Origin: Paraburkholderia sp. NMBU_R16
Lineage (GTDB): Bacteria > Pseudomonadota > Gammaproteobacteria > Burkholderiales > Burkholderiaceae
Direction of reading: 5' to 3'
DNA: 55,229 bases
Assembly: GCF_013282575.1 (NCBI RefSeq)
Contig: NZ_JAAAYE010000038.1
Coordinates: 1-55,229 of the forward strand
Each line of letters begins with the position of its first letter. Positions within the stretch are counted from its first letter, which is position 1. Made by a program: the position numbers and the translations under genes. The notes under the pieces are model-generated. The model had not been told where the DNA came from. It saw only the letters and a program-made list of their open reading frames with translations, and searched no databases. Positions 48,595 to 55,229 of this stretch are shown here, piece after piece.

Positions 48595-50040
48595 ATGTCA
48601 GCTCATTCGGCGCAAAGCCGCGCAGCGTCAGCGAGCGTTGCCGAGCCGGACGTCGGCCGCTTCGGCGGCCTCGAAATATCGGAAGCGTTGATCCGTCGTT
48701 TCGACAACGCCGGTCCGCGATATACGTCTTATCCGACGGCAGACCGTTTCGTGCCGGAGTTCGACGAGGCGACGTATCGCCGCCATCTGGCCGAGCGTGC
48801 CGAGACGGCCGCCGCCGCGCCGCTATCGATCTACGCCCATCTGCCGTTTTGCGAGTCGCTGTGCTATTTCTGCGCCTGCAACAAGGTCATTACACGCGAG
48901 CACGGTCGCGCAGCGGAGTACCTCGACTACCTGCTGCGCGAAATAGCGATGGTTGCGCCGCAGCTCGGCAGTAATCGATCCACCGCGCAATTGCATCTGG
49001 GCGGCGGCACGCCGACGTTTTTCAGTATGACCGAGCTGGGTCGCCTCGTCGACGCGTTGCATCGCCACTTCGCCTTCGTTCCCGGCGCCGAAATGGGGAT
49101 CGAAATCGATCCGCGCACCGTCACGGCAAACACGCTTTCGTCGCTCGCATCCCTGGGTTTCAATCGCACGAGCTTCGGCGTGCAGGATTTCGATCCGGCC
49201 GTGCAGCAAGCCGTCAATCGCATCCAGCCGCTCGACATGGTCGAACGTGCGTTGGCGGCGAGCCGCGATGCGGGGTTCGAGTCGATCAATGTCGACCTCA
49301 TTTATGGGCTGCCGCGGCAATCGGTCGCAAGCTTCGATCGCACGCTCGACGAGGTCGTCCGGCTCGCGCCCGACCGTATCGCGCTTTATAACTACGCACA
49401 CCTGCCGCACCGTTTCAAGGCGCAGCGGCTGATCGACGCGAGCGAGCTCCCGCTGGCCGAAGACAGGCTGCATATCTTCATGCACGCGACCCGTCGGCTG
49501 CTCGATGCGGGCTACGTGTATATCGGTCTGGATCACTTCGCGAAGCCCGACGACGAACTGAGCCGCGCGTTGCGAGACGGGACGTTGCACCGCAATTTCC
49601 AGGGCTATACGACGAAGGCCGAATGCGACCTGGTCGGCTTCGGCGTCTCGGCAATCGGCAAGATCGGTCGCGCGTATTGCCAGTCGACGCGCTCGGTGAA
49701 GTCGTATTACGAGCATTTGAACGCGCAGCGTTTGCCTGTCGAGCGCGGGCTGACGCTCAGTCCCGACGACCTGCTGCGTCGCGACGTGATCATGACGCTG
49801 ATGTGCAGCGTGCCGCTCTCGTTTCGCGCGATCGAGGCGCGCCACGGGATCGAATTCGCGCGCTACTTCGCTCAAGAGATCGCTGCGCTCGGCCCGCTCG
49901 CACAGGCCGAGCTCATCGAGGTGGGCGACGATGCGATTCGCGTGCTGCCGAAGGGGCGCTTGTTCGTGCGCGCCATGGCGATGACATTCGACAAATACCT
50001 CGGGCGGCCCGGCGCGGCCTCGTACTCGAAACTGATCTAG
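48595..50040 (+). CDS. hemN: Oxygen-independent coproporphyrinogen III dehydrogenase HemN
   Basis: HemN decarboxylates coproporphyrinogen III to protoporphyrinogen IX without oxygen, keeping haem synthesis going in anaerobic growth. The 481-residue product has the cluster motif YAHLPFCESLCYFCACN (CX3CX2C), LHLGGGTPTFFS, EIDPRTVT, NRTSFGVQDFDPAVQ, and a full-length C-terminal HemN domain. ATG 48595 follows CGGGAAACG; an in-frame upstream start at 48559 is less likely. It is divergent from nsrR and 17 bases upstream of the Dnr-like gene, so the pair probably forms an operon. Contrast it with the HemN-like protein at 375. Confidence 0.94.
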   Translation: MSAHSAQSRAASASVAEPDVGRFGGLEISEALIRRFDNAGPRYTSYPTADRFVPEFDEATYRRHLAERAETAAAAPLSIYAHLPFCESLCYFCACNKVITREHGRAAEYLDYLLREIAMVAPQLGSNRSTAQLHLGGGTPTFFSMTELGRLVDALHRHFAFVPGAEMGIEIDPRTVTANTLSSLASLGFNRTSFGVQDFDPAVQQAVNRIQPLDMVERALAASRDAGFESINVDLIYGLPRQSVASFDRTLDEVVRLAPDRIALYNYAHLPHRFKAQRLIDASELPLAEDRLHIFMHATRRLLDAGYVYIGLDHFAKPDDELSRALRDGTLHRNFQGYTTKAECDLVGFGVSAIGKIGRAYCQSTRSVKSYYEHLNAQRLPVERGLTLSPDDLLRRDVIMTLMCSVPLSFRAIEARHGIEFARYFAQEIAALGPLAQAELIEVGDDAIRVLPKGRLFVRAMAMTFDKYLGRPGAASYSKLI

Positions 50041-50057
50041 GTCGATGGAGCATGCAA

Positions 50058-50759
50058 ATGCAAAGAGCAAAGATTCGCGTCCAGGATTTCCTGGCGAGAA
50101 TGCCGCTCTTCAACGAGCTGTCGCGCAACGAGCTCGATCGGATTGCGCTCGGCACGACACAGCAGCAGCTCGCGCGCAAGGAGATGGCGTTCCATTGCGG
50201 CGATGTCTGCTCGGGCTTGCATGCCGTGGTCTATGGGCAGATCAAGCTCAGCGTGGTCTCGCCGCTCGGCGAAGAGAAGGTCGTGCGGCTCGTCGGTCCC
50301 GGCGATAGCTTCGGCGAGGCCCTGATGTTTCTGGGCAAGCCGTATTTCGTGTCGGCACAGGCGATCAGCGATTCGCTGCTGCTGCATGTCGCGAAAGCGC
50401 CGATCGTCGAAGAATTGCGCGCTAATCCCGATTTCGCCTGCAAGATGCTCGCGGGCTTGAGCGCACGTCTGCATGCGTTGATGCGCGATGTGGAGGCCTA
50501 CTCGCTGCGATCGGGCACGCATCGTCTCGTCAGTTACCTGCTTGCGCTAAAGGGCGAGGCCGAACCCGGCGAGGAACGAGCGGGGCTGCGCGTGCGACTC
50601 GAGGCGGGCAAGAAGATGGTGGCGTCCCGACTCAATCTGACGCCCGAACATTTTTCGCGCATTCTCCACGAACTGGGAGTGCGGGGGCTCCTCACGGTCC
50701 ACGGGCGCGAGATCATCATTCCGGACGTCTCGAAGCTGCAGGCGGCATGCGCATACTAA
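50058..50759 (+). CDS. Crp/Fnr-family regulator, Dnr-like (no Fe-S cysteines)
   Basis: This 233-residue regulator has a cyclic-nucleotide-binding-like N-terminal domain (DSFGEALMF core, about residues 70-90), a dimer helix and a C-terminal Crp winged helix (VASRLNLTPEHFSRILHELG). The Fnr N-terminal cysteine cluster is missing, so oxygen sensing through a 4Fe-4S cluster is unlikely; the Dnr type, which senses NO through haem, fits best. ATG 50058 is seven bases from GGAG; ATG 50052 is too close. It follows hemN directly, as in other denitrifiers. Confidence 0.85.
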   Translation: MQRAKIRVQDFLARMPLFNELSRNELDRIALGTTQQQLARKEMAFHCGDVCSGLHAVVYGQIKLSVVSPLGEEKVVRLVGPGDSFGEALMFLGKPYFVSAQAISDSLLLHVAKAPIVEELRANPDFACKMLAGLSARLHALMRDVEAYSLRSGTHRLVSYLLALKGEAEPGEERAGLRVRLEAGKKMVASRLNLTPEHFSRILHELGVRGLLTVHGREIIIPDVSKLQAACAY

Positions 50760-50926
50760 GTGCTGACTCGCGTGTAGGGTGCCGATAGCCACGCAGCACA
50801 CAGGCAAGCATCCAAAGCGCGATCAATTGCCGCACCGCAGGCCGATGGGTCCTTGACCCAGATTAAGGTCCGGCCTGGGTACGCACCTCAAACTTGCCGT
50901 TACTGCGATTTTCGTGAGGTCGTCCT
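50760..50926. other. Intergenic region before the nitronate monooxygenase-like gene
   Basis: The only clear element is the Fnr/Dnr-type box at 50853-50866. The region otherwise has no gene and no obvious hairpin terminator. Confidence 0.45.
50853..50866 (+). promoter_or_regulatory. Fnr/Dnr-type binding box
   Basis: TTGAC CCAG ATTAA (50853-50866) matches the TTGAT-N4-ATCAA consensus with one change in each half, at the exact four-base spacing. It lies 61 bases before the GTG start at 50927, so it probably controls that gene through the adjacent Dnr-like regulator. Confidence 0.6.
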
Positions 50927-52162
50927 GTGTCAGTGCCGAAGGCTGTGTTCGAACCCCTGCGCATCAAGGGCAAGACGTTGTTGCCCATCGTCCAGGGGGG
51001 AATGGGAGTGGGGGTGTCCGCGCATCGTCTCGCGGGTACCGTTGCCTCGCTGGGCGCAATGGGGACCCTCTCCAGCGTCGATCTGCGCCGTCATCACCTC
51101 GATCTGATGGCCGAGACTGCGCGCTCGCGCGACCGTGCACTGATCGATGCCGTCAATCTGCAAGCCCTCGATCGAGAAGTGCGCTCGGCGCTGCGGATCG
51201 CGGGCGGCGAGGGCGCCGTGGCCGTCAATGTCATGCGTGCGGTATCGGCCTATGCGCAGTACGTGCGGCGCGCGTGCGAAAGCGGGGCCCATGCCGTCGT
51301 CGTCGGCGCGGGATTGCCACTCGATTTGCCGGAGCTTACGGTCGATTTTCCGGATGTCGCGCTGATCCCGATCTTGTCGGATGCGCGCGGCATCGGGCTC
51401 GTGCTGAAGAAATGGATGCGCAAGCAGCGCTTGCCCGATGCCATCGTGATAGAAAACCCGCGGTATGCGGCAGGGCATCTTGGCGCGCCCTCGCTCGACA
51501 GCGTCGCGAACCCGCATTTCGCGTATCGCGAAGTCATCGAAGGCACGCTTGCGCTGTTCAAGGACCTTGGGCTCGAGCGCGAGAAGATCCCGCTCATTGT
51601 CGCGGGCGGCATCCATACGCACGAGCAGATGCGCGAGCTCGTGTCGCTCGGCGCGACAGCCGTGCAGCTCGGTACGCCGTTCGCGGTCAGCAAGGAGGGC
51701 GATGCGCATCCGAACTTCAAGAAAGTGCTCGCCGAAGCCCCGCTCGATGAGATCGTGACGTTCATGAGCGTGGCCGGGTTGCCCGCGCGTGCCGTGCTGA
51801 CGCCGTGGCTTGCGGAGTACCTGGAGAAGGAAGAGAAGCTGCAGCGCGTCGCCAAGCCGCGCAAGTGTACGGTCGGCTTCGATTGCCTGCAGCAATGCGG
51901 CCTGCGCGATGGCATCGCGAAACACGGGCAATTTTGCATCGATAAACGGCTCGCCTACGCGCTCGCCGGCGACGTCAAGCGCGGGCTCTTCTTTCGCGGC
52001 TCCGAGCCGTTGCCGTTCGGCAGTCGGATTCGCCCCGCGCGCGATCTCATCGAGTACATGTTGACGGGGCGCACCCCTGCCGACGACCACGCGGACCCCG
52101 CGGATAATGTTGCTCTTCCTGTCACGAGGCGGCTTGACGCTGGATCGCCGATTCCACTATGA
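50927..52162 (+). CDS. Nitronate monooxygenase (2-nitropropane dioxygenase) family protein
   Basis: This 411-residue FMN-binding TIM-barrel protein is of the nitronate monooxygenase/NPD family. It starts at GTG 50927 with GAGGT seven bases upstream. It shows PIVQGGMGVGVSAHRLAG, VAVNVMRAVS, AVVVGAGLPLDLPEL and IVAGGIHT (flavin phosphate contacts). The C-terminal tail has a cysteine cluster (KCTVGFDCLQQCG then QFCIDKRL) absent from classic NPDs, perhaps for an Fe-S or zinc site. Such longer forms are seen in anaerobic and denitrification gene sets. The substrate is unknown. It is coupled by ATGA to the next gene and controlled by the upstream Fnr-type box. Confidence 0.82.
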   Translation: MSVPKAVFEPLRIKGKTLLPIVQGGMGVGVSAHRLAGTVASLGAMGTLSSVDLRRHHLDLMAETARSRDRALIDAVNLQALDREVRSALRIAGGEGAVAVNVMRAVSAYAQYVRRACESGAHAVVVGAGLPLDLPELTVDFPDVALIPILSDARGIGLVLKKWMRKQRLPDAIVIENPRYAAGHLGAPSLDSVANPHFAYREVIEGTLALFKDLGLEREKIPLIVAGGIHTHEQMRELVSLGATAVQLGTPFAVSKEGDAHPNFKKVLAEAPLDEIVTFMSVAGLPARAVLTPWLAEYLEKEEKLQRVAKPRKCTVGFDCLQQCGLRDGIAKHGQFCIDKRLAYALAGDVKRGLFFRGSEPLPFGSRIRPARDLIEYMLTGRTPADDHADPADNVALPVTRRLDAGSPIPL

Positions 52163-52584
52163 CGAACGATCGTTTCCCACCGAGCGGCGAACGCCGCGTA
52201 CTGCCGCTCGTTTATTCGTGCTCGGGCTGTTCGAGCGCCGCGCAAATGGCGAACTATGTAGCCGTGCAATTGGATCGGCGCGGTGCGGCCGAGATGTCGT
52301 GTATCGCCGGTGTAGGAGGCGATGTGCCGGCGCTACTGAAGCTCGCACACTCGGGCAGGCCCATCATTGCGATAGACGGATGCCCGCTTGCATGCGTGAA
52401 GCATTCTCTCGGGCGGCATGAGCTTGCGGCGGACGAATACGTGCAATTGGCTGAGCATGGCGTGCGCAAGCGATTTCACGCCGACTTCGACATGCAGCAG
52501 GCCGACGAGGTCGTGAACGAAGTCGAGGGGCTCGCGCGCGAATTGCGGGACCGCGCATCAGCCTCGTCTGACGTCGAAGGATAG
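52159..52584 (+). CDS. DGC-domain putative zinc-binding protein
   Basis: This 141-residue protein has the DGC family pattern: YSCSGCSSAAQMANY near the start, SCIAGVGGDVPALLK, then IDGCPLACVKHSLG. The conserved cysteines (CSGC, DGCPLAC) suggest a metal site. Family members are often in anaerobic or redox gene sets and their function is unknown. The ATG overlaps the stop of the monooxygenase-like gene. Its last 27 bases overlap the end of the convergent nrdG on the other strand, so both transcripts share 3' ends. Confidence 0.82.
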   Translation: MTNDRFPPSGERRVLPLVYSCSGCSSAAQMANYVAVQLDRRGAAEMSCIAGVGGDVPALLKLAHSGRPIIAIDGCPLACVKHSLGRHELAADEYVQLAEHGVRKRFHADFDMQQADEVVNEVEGLARELRDRASASSDVEG

Positions 52585-53304
52585 AAACCGTCCGCGCATT
52601 TCGTCGAGTACGCTTTCGCTTGGATAGCCGGCGAGCGAGACGGCGTTCAGTTGCGCGTCGCGCGAACCCTGCTTCCGAAAGAGTTGCAGGGCGTACTTTT
52701 TCACGCCCAGATTCGCAAGCGTGCGCGCCAGCACGAGCAGGTCCGTCTCCGACAGCAACGCCGGGTGCGCCGTCGTGCGACATTCGTAATCGACATCGCT
52801 GGCCAGTAGTGTTTCGAGGCTGCGTCTGGCGGATATCCCGCTCTCGCGCACACGTGTCACGCGTTCGTAGTCGGTGAATGGCGCCTTGATGTCGAACCCC
52901 ACCCAATCGAGCAACGGCAGCAGCTGCGCGAATCGGCGAGGATGCGTGCCCGCGCTGTGCAGCCCGACTTTGAAGCCGAGCGCACGAACATCGCCGATCG
53001 CACGGCCAAGCGCCGGGTCCGCGGTGGGCTCGCCTCCGCTGAATACGACCGCATCGATCAGACCGGTCCTGCGCGCCAGCAGGCGCATGACGTCGGTCCA
53101 GGGTACCGCGCCTGCCCGAGTGCGCGGTTGCAAGTGCGTGTTATGGCAATAGCCGCAGCGCCATGGGCATCCTTGCACGAAGACGACGGCCGCGAGCAGA
53201 CCCGGAAAATCCGTGGCAGTAAATGGCGCCACGCCGCCGACCTTGATGGGCCGCAGCGACGCGGCCGCACGAGCGGCCGGCGTACTCGGGATGTCACGTT
53301 GCAA
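52558..53304 (-). CDS. nrdG: Anaerobic ribonucleotide reductase activating enzyme NrdG
   Basis: NrdG is a radical SAM activase that makes the glycyl radical on class III ribonucleotide reductase. The 248-residue product has GCPWRCGYCHN (CX3CX2C), FSGGEPTADP (SAM site), and a later DWVGFDIKAPF strand. The start is TTG 53304, with GGAGG in the last codons of the upstream small ORF; that ORF overlaps it by 11 bases. The extra N-terminus before FTATDFPG is about 25 residues. This longer activase type (about 230-250 residues) pairs with NrdD proteins of the kind found upstream. Confidence 0.9.
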   Translation of the reverse strand: MQRDIPSTPAARAAASLRPIKVGGVAPFTATDFPGLLAAVVFVQGCPWRCGYCHNTHLQPRTRAGAVPWTDVMRLLARRTGLIDAVVFSGGEPTADPALGRAIGDVRALGFKVGLHSAGTHPRRFAQLLPLLDWVGFDIKAPFTDYERVTRVRESGISARRSLETLLASDVDYECRTTAHPALLSETDLLVLARTLANLGVKKYALQLFRKQGSRDAQLNAVSLAGYPSESVLDEMRGRFLSFDVRRG

Positions 53305-53476
53305 GAGAAACCTCCTCGGTGAAATAGGTACGCTCGTAGAATTCGCCTTTCTTGCCCGTATTGAACGAAGAAACGGGCCGGTGGTATCCCATGACGCGCG
53401 TCCAGATCTCGCACGGTTGGCGTTCTTCGTCGCGAAGCTCGACGGGGGCGGTACGTGTCGCGTGATTCTGATTCAT
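53294..53476 (-). CDS. Separate glycyl-radical domain of class III ribonucleotide reductase
   Basis: This 60-residue protein matches the extreme C-terminus of NrdD: EIWTRVMGYHRPVSSFNTGKKGEFYERTYF. The Gly in RVMGY is the radical site normally carried at the end of NrdD. ATG 53476 lies two bases after the stop of the large subunit and eight bases after GGAG, so it has its own translation signals. It is in a different frame from the large ORF, so the split is either a stable two-gene form or an old frameshift with re-initiation. The 11-base overlap with nrdG couples all three. Reading frame and motif are intact. Confidence 0.85.
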   Translation of the reverse strand: MNQNHATRTAPVELRDEERQPCEIWTRVMGYHRPVSSFNTGKKGEFYERTYFTEEVSLAT

Positions 53477-53478
53477 GT

Positions 53479-55229
53479 TCAAGGCTCCATTAGTTCAGGG
53501 GTTGCGGGGCGGTTGCATTTGCGATGAAGCAGCGCCTCGTCGCATTTGGGACAAAACTCGTGGCGGCCCGGCAAGTAGCCGTGCTTCGGGCAAATCGAGA
53601 ACGTTGGCGTGACGGTGATGTACGGCAGCGAAAAGCGGCTCAGCGTACGCTTGACGAGTTCGCGGCAGGCGTCGGCCGACGACAGCGGCTCAGTCATATA
53701 AAGATGCAGGACCGTGCCGCCCGTGTATTTGCGCTGCAAGTCGTCCTGATGCTCGAGCGCCTCGAACGGATCTTCGGTGAAGCCGACCGGCAACTGCGAC
53801 GAGTTCGTGTAGTACGGCATGTCGGCAGTGCCTGCTTGCAGGATGCCCGGGTAGCGTTTTCGATCTTCCTTGGCGAAGCGGTATGTCGTACCCTCGGCCG
53901 GCGTGGCCTCCAGGTTGTACATATGCCCGGTCTCTTCCTGGAACGCGAGCATCTTCGCGCGAACGCGATCGAGCAGGCGGACAGCGAAGGCATGTCCCCA
54001 GTCGGTCGTCAGATCGTGCGCGTCGGCCGTGAAGTTGCGGATCATCTCGTTGATGCCGTTGACCCCGAGCGTGGAGAAGTGATTGCGCAGCGTGCCGAGG
54101 TAACGCTTCGTGTACGGAAAGAGGCCGTCATCCATCAACTGCTGGATCACGCGTCGTTTGATTTCCAAACTTTCCTTGCCCAGTTCGAGCAACGCGTCGA
54201 CGCGAGCCATCAGCGCACCTTCGTTGCAGGCATAAAGATGGCCTAGCCGCGCGCAGTTCAACGTCACGACGCCGATCGATCCGGTCTGCTCGGCCGAGCC
54301 GAACAGGCCGTTGCCGCGCTTGAGCAACTCGCGCAGATCGAGCTGCAGGCGGCAACACATCGACCGGATCATGTTCGGTTTCAATTCCGAGTTGATGAAG
54401 TTCTGGAAATACGGCAGACCGTAGCGTGCGGTCATCTCGAACAATCGCGTGGCGTTCGGGCTGTCCCAGTCGAAGTCGGCCGTGATGTTGTACGTCGGAA
54501 TCGGAAACGTGAAGACGCGGCCTTTCGCATCGCCCGCTTGCATCACCTCGATGTAGGCTCGATTGATCATGTCCATCTCGGCCTGCAGATCGCCGTAGCG
54601 GAAGTTCATTTCCTTGCCGCCGACGACCGGCACTTGCTCGCGCAGATCTTCGGGGCACACCCAATCGAAAGTGAGATTCGTGAACGGCGTTTGCGTGCCC
54701 CAGCGCGACGGCACGTTCAGGTTGTAGATGAGTTCCTGAATGTATTGGCGCACTTCCTCGTAGCTCAACCGGTCCTTGCGCACGAACGGCGCCATGTAGG
54801 TGTCGAACGAACTGAACGCTTGGGCGCCGGCCCATTCGTTCTGCAGCGTGCCCAGAAAATTGACGATTTGCCCGACGGCGCTCGACATGTGTTTGGGCGG
54901 TGCCGCTTCCACCTTGCCGGGCACCCCGTTGAGCCCCTCGGTGAGCAGCGTGCGCAGCGACCACCCCGCGCAATAGCCCGAAAGCATGTCGAGGTCATGG
55001 ATGTGCAAGTCGGCGTCGCGATGGGCCTCGCCGACGGCGGGCGGGTAGACATGGCTCAGCCAGTAGTTCGCGACGAGCTTGCCCGAGATATTGAGGATCA
55101 GACTGTGGCGCGACAATCTGGATGAGAGACGCGCGACAAACAAGATGAGAATGTCGCGGCGAGGTTGATGATGCCGATGTTGATTGACGCTGACAAGCGT
55201 TTGTTGATTGACGCGCGGCGCATGTTGCA
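53479..55229 (-). CDS. nrdD: Class III ribonucleoside-triphosphate reductase large part NrdD (incomplete at the window edge)
   Basis: NrdD makes dNTPs without oxygen. From about 55101 to 53479 the protein matches the family: LILNISGKLVANYWLSHVYPP, HRDADLHIHDLDMLSGYCAGWS, PPKHMSSAVGQIVNFLGTLQNEWAGAQAFSSFDTY, the active-site RSMCCRLQLD, and a terminal zinc site ICPKHGYLP..EFCPKCDE. The usual C-terminal glycyl domain is missing and is encoded by the next small ORF. Upstream of LILNISGK the frame stays open to the window end, but the expected NANxxYS motif and ATP-cone are not seen in any frame. The 5' end is therefore either damaged or rearranged, or continues beyond this window. Confidence 0.8.
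   Translation of the reverse strand, partial: QHAPRVNQQTLVSVNQHRHHQPRRDILILFVARLSSRLSRHSLILNISGKLVANYWLSHVYPPAVGEAHRDADLHIHDLDMLSGYCAGWSLRTLLTEGLNGVPGKVEAAPPKHMSSAVGQIVNFLGTLQNEWAGAQAFSSFDTYMAPFVRKDRLSYEEVRQYIQELIYNLNVPSRWGTQTPFTNLTFDWVCPEDLREQVPVVGGKEMNFRYGDLQAEMDMINRAYIEVMQAGDAKGRVFTFPIPTYNITADFDWDSPNATRLFEMTARYGLPYFQNFINSELKPNMIRSMCCRLQLDLRELLKRGNGLFGSAEQTGSIGVVTLNCARLGHLYACNEGALMARVDALLELGKESLEIKRRVIQQLMDDGLFPYTKRYLGTLRNHFSTLGVNGINEMIRNFTADAHDLTTDWGHAFAVRLLDRVRAKMLAFQEETGHMYNLEATPAEGTTYRFAKEDRKRYPGILQAGTADMPYYTNSSQLPVGFTEDPFEALEHQDDLQRKYTGGTVLHLYMTEPLSSADACRELVKRTLSRFSLPYITVTPTFSICPKHGYLPGRHEFCPKCDEALLHRKCNRPATPELMEP
55178..55214. repeat. Two 13-bp direct repeats
   Basis: TGTTGATTGACGC occurs identically at 55178-55190 and 55202-55214, 24 bases apart, in a stretch of lower GC than the rest of nrdD. 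They sit in the part of the ORF that no longer resembles NrdD. They may be regulator sites or mark a rearrangement junction. Confidence 0.6.

Overview
The window is high-GC DNA with long ORFs, short intergenic gaps and many ATGA/GTGA start-stop overlaps. Its gene content (hopanoid hpnIJKL, split AruF/AruG arginine succinyltransferase, MdtABC, NsrR/HemN/Dnr) points to a betaproteobacterium of the Burkholderiaceae (Burkholderia, Paraburkholderia, Caballeronia or Trinickia type). I saw no tRNA, rRNA, CRISPR array or insertion sequence.

Layout. 1-2.8 kb: an AT-rich leader, then a two-gene operon for a HemN-like radical SAM protein with an unusual CX7CX2C cluster motif and an alpha/beta hydrolase. 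2.8-5.2 kb (minus): a branched-chain amino-acid binding protein and a PdxY-like protein whose catalytic motifs are altered. 5.5-10.2 kb: hopanoid head-group genes hpnI-hpnJ-hpnK-hpnL. 10.4-21.4 kb: arginine/ornithine uptake (aotQMP), the regulator argR, and the complete arginine succinyltransferase pathway (astC, aruF, aruG, astD, astB, astE); a matching periplasmic binding protein lies apart at 25.3 kb. 21.5-25.1 kb: a Pro-rich exported protein, a divergent LysR/azoreductase pair and a LuxR solo with an intact AHL pocket. 26.3-31.0 kb: three signalling proteins built from EAL, HDOD, PAS and GGDEF modules. 31.3-32.9 kb: an exported peroxiredoxin, a glycine-zipper lipoprotein and a Tyr/Pro-rich exported protein. 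33.0-40.9 kb: the mdtABC RND efflux operon (minus). 41.0-47.8 kb: an IclR regulator, an intergenic stretch that looks like a structured RNA ending in a strong intrinsic terminator, an ABC-2 exporter, and a kinase / response regulator / hybrid kinase operon. 47.9-55.2 kb: an anaerobic and nitric-oxide module: nsrR, hemN, a Dnr/Fnr-type regulator, a nitronate monooxygenase-like protein, a DGC-domain zinc protein, and class III ribonucleotide reductase with its activase (nrdG).

How the parts work together. AotJ/QMP would import arginine or ornithine, ArgR would sense the amino acid, and the Ast enzymes would convert arginine to glutamate plus succinate, ammonia and CO2. HpnI, HpnK and HpnJ extend bacteriohopanetetrol with a glucosamine that becomes a cyclitol ether. 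In the last 7 kb, NsrR and a Dnr-like protein probably switch on oxygen-independent haem and dNTP synthesis.

The most unusual points are: the candidate structured RNA at 42.06-42.21 kb; the class III reductase whose glycyl-radical domain is a separate small ORF and whose 5' end loses family resemblance near the window edge; the CX7CX2C radical SAM operon; the PdxY-like protein lacking its catalytic Asp; and a shared C-terminal YYPYV/GGWQ module in two exported proteins 11 kb apart.
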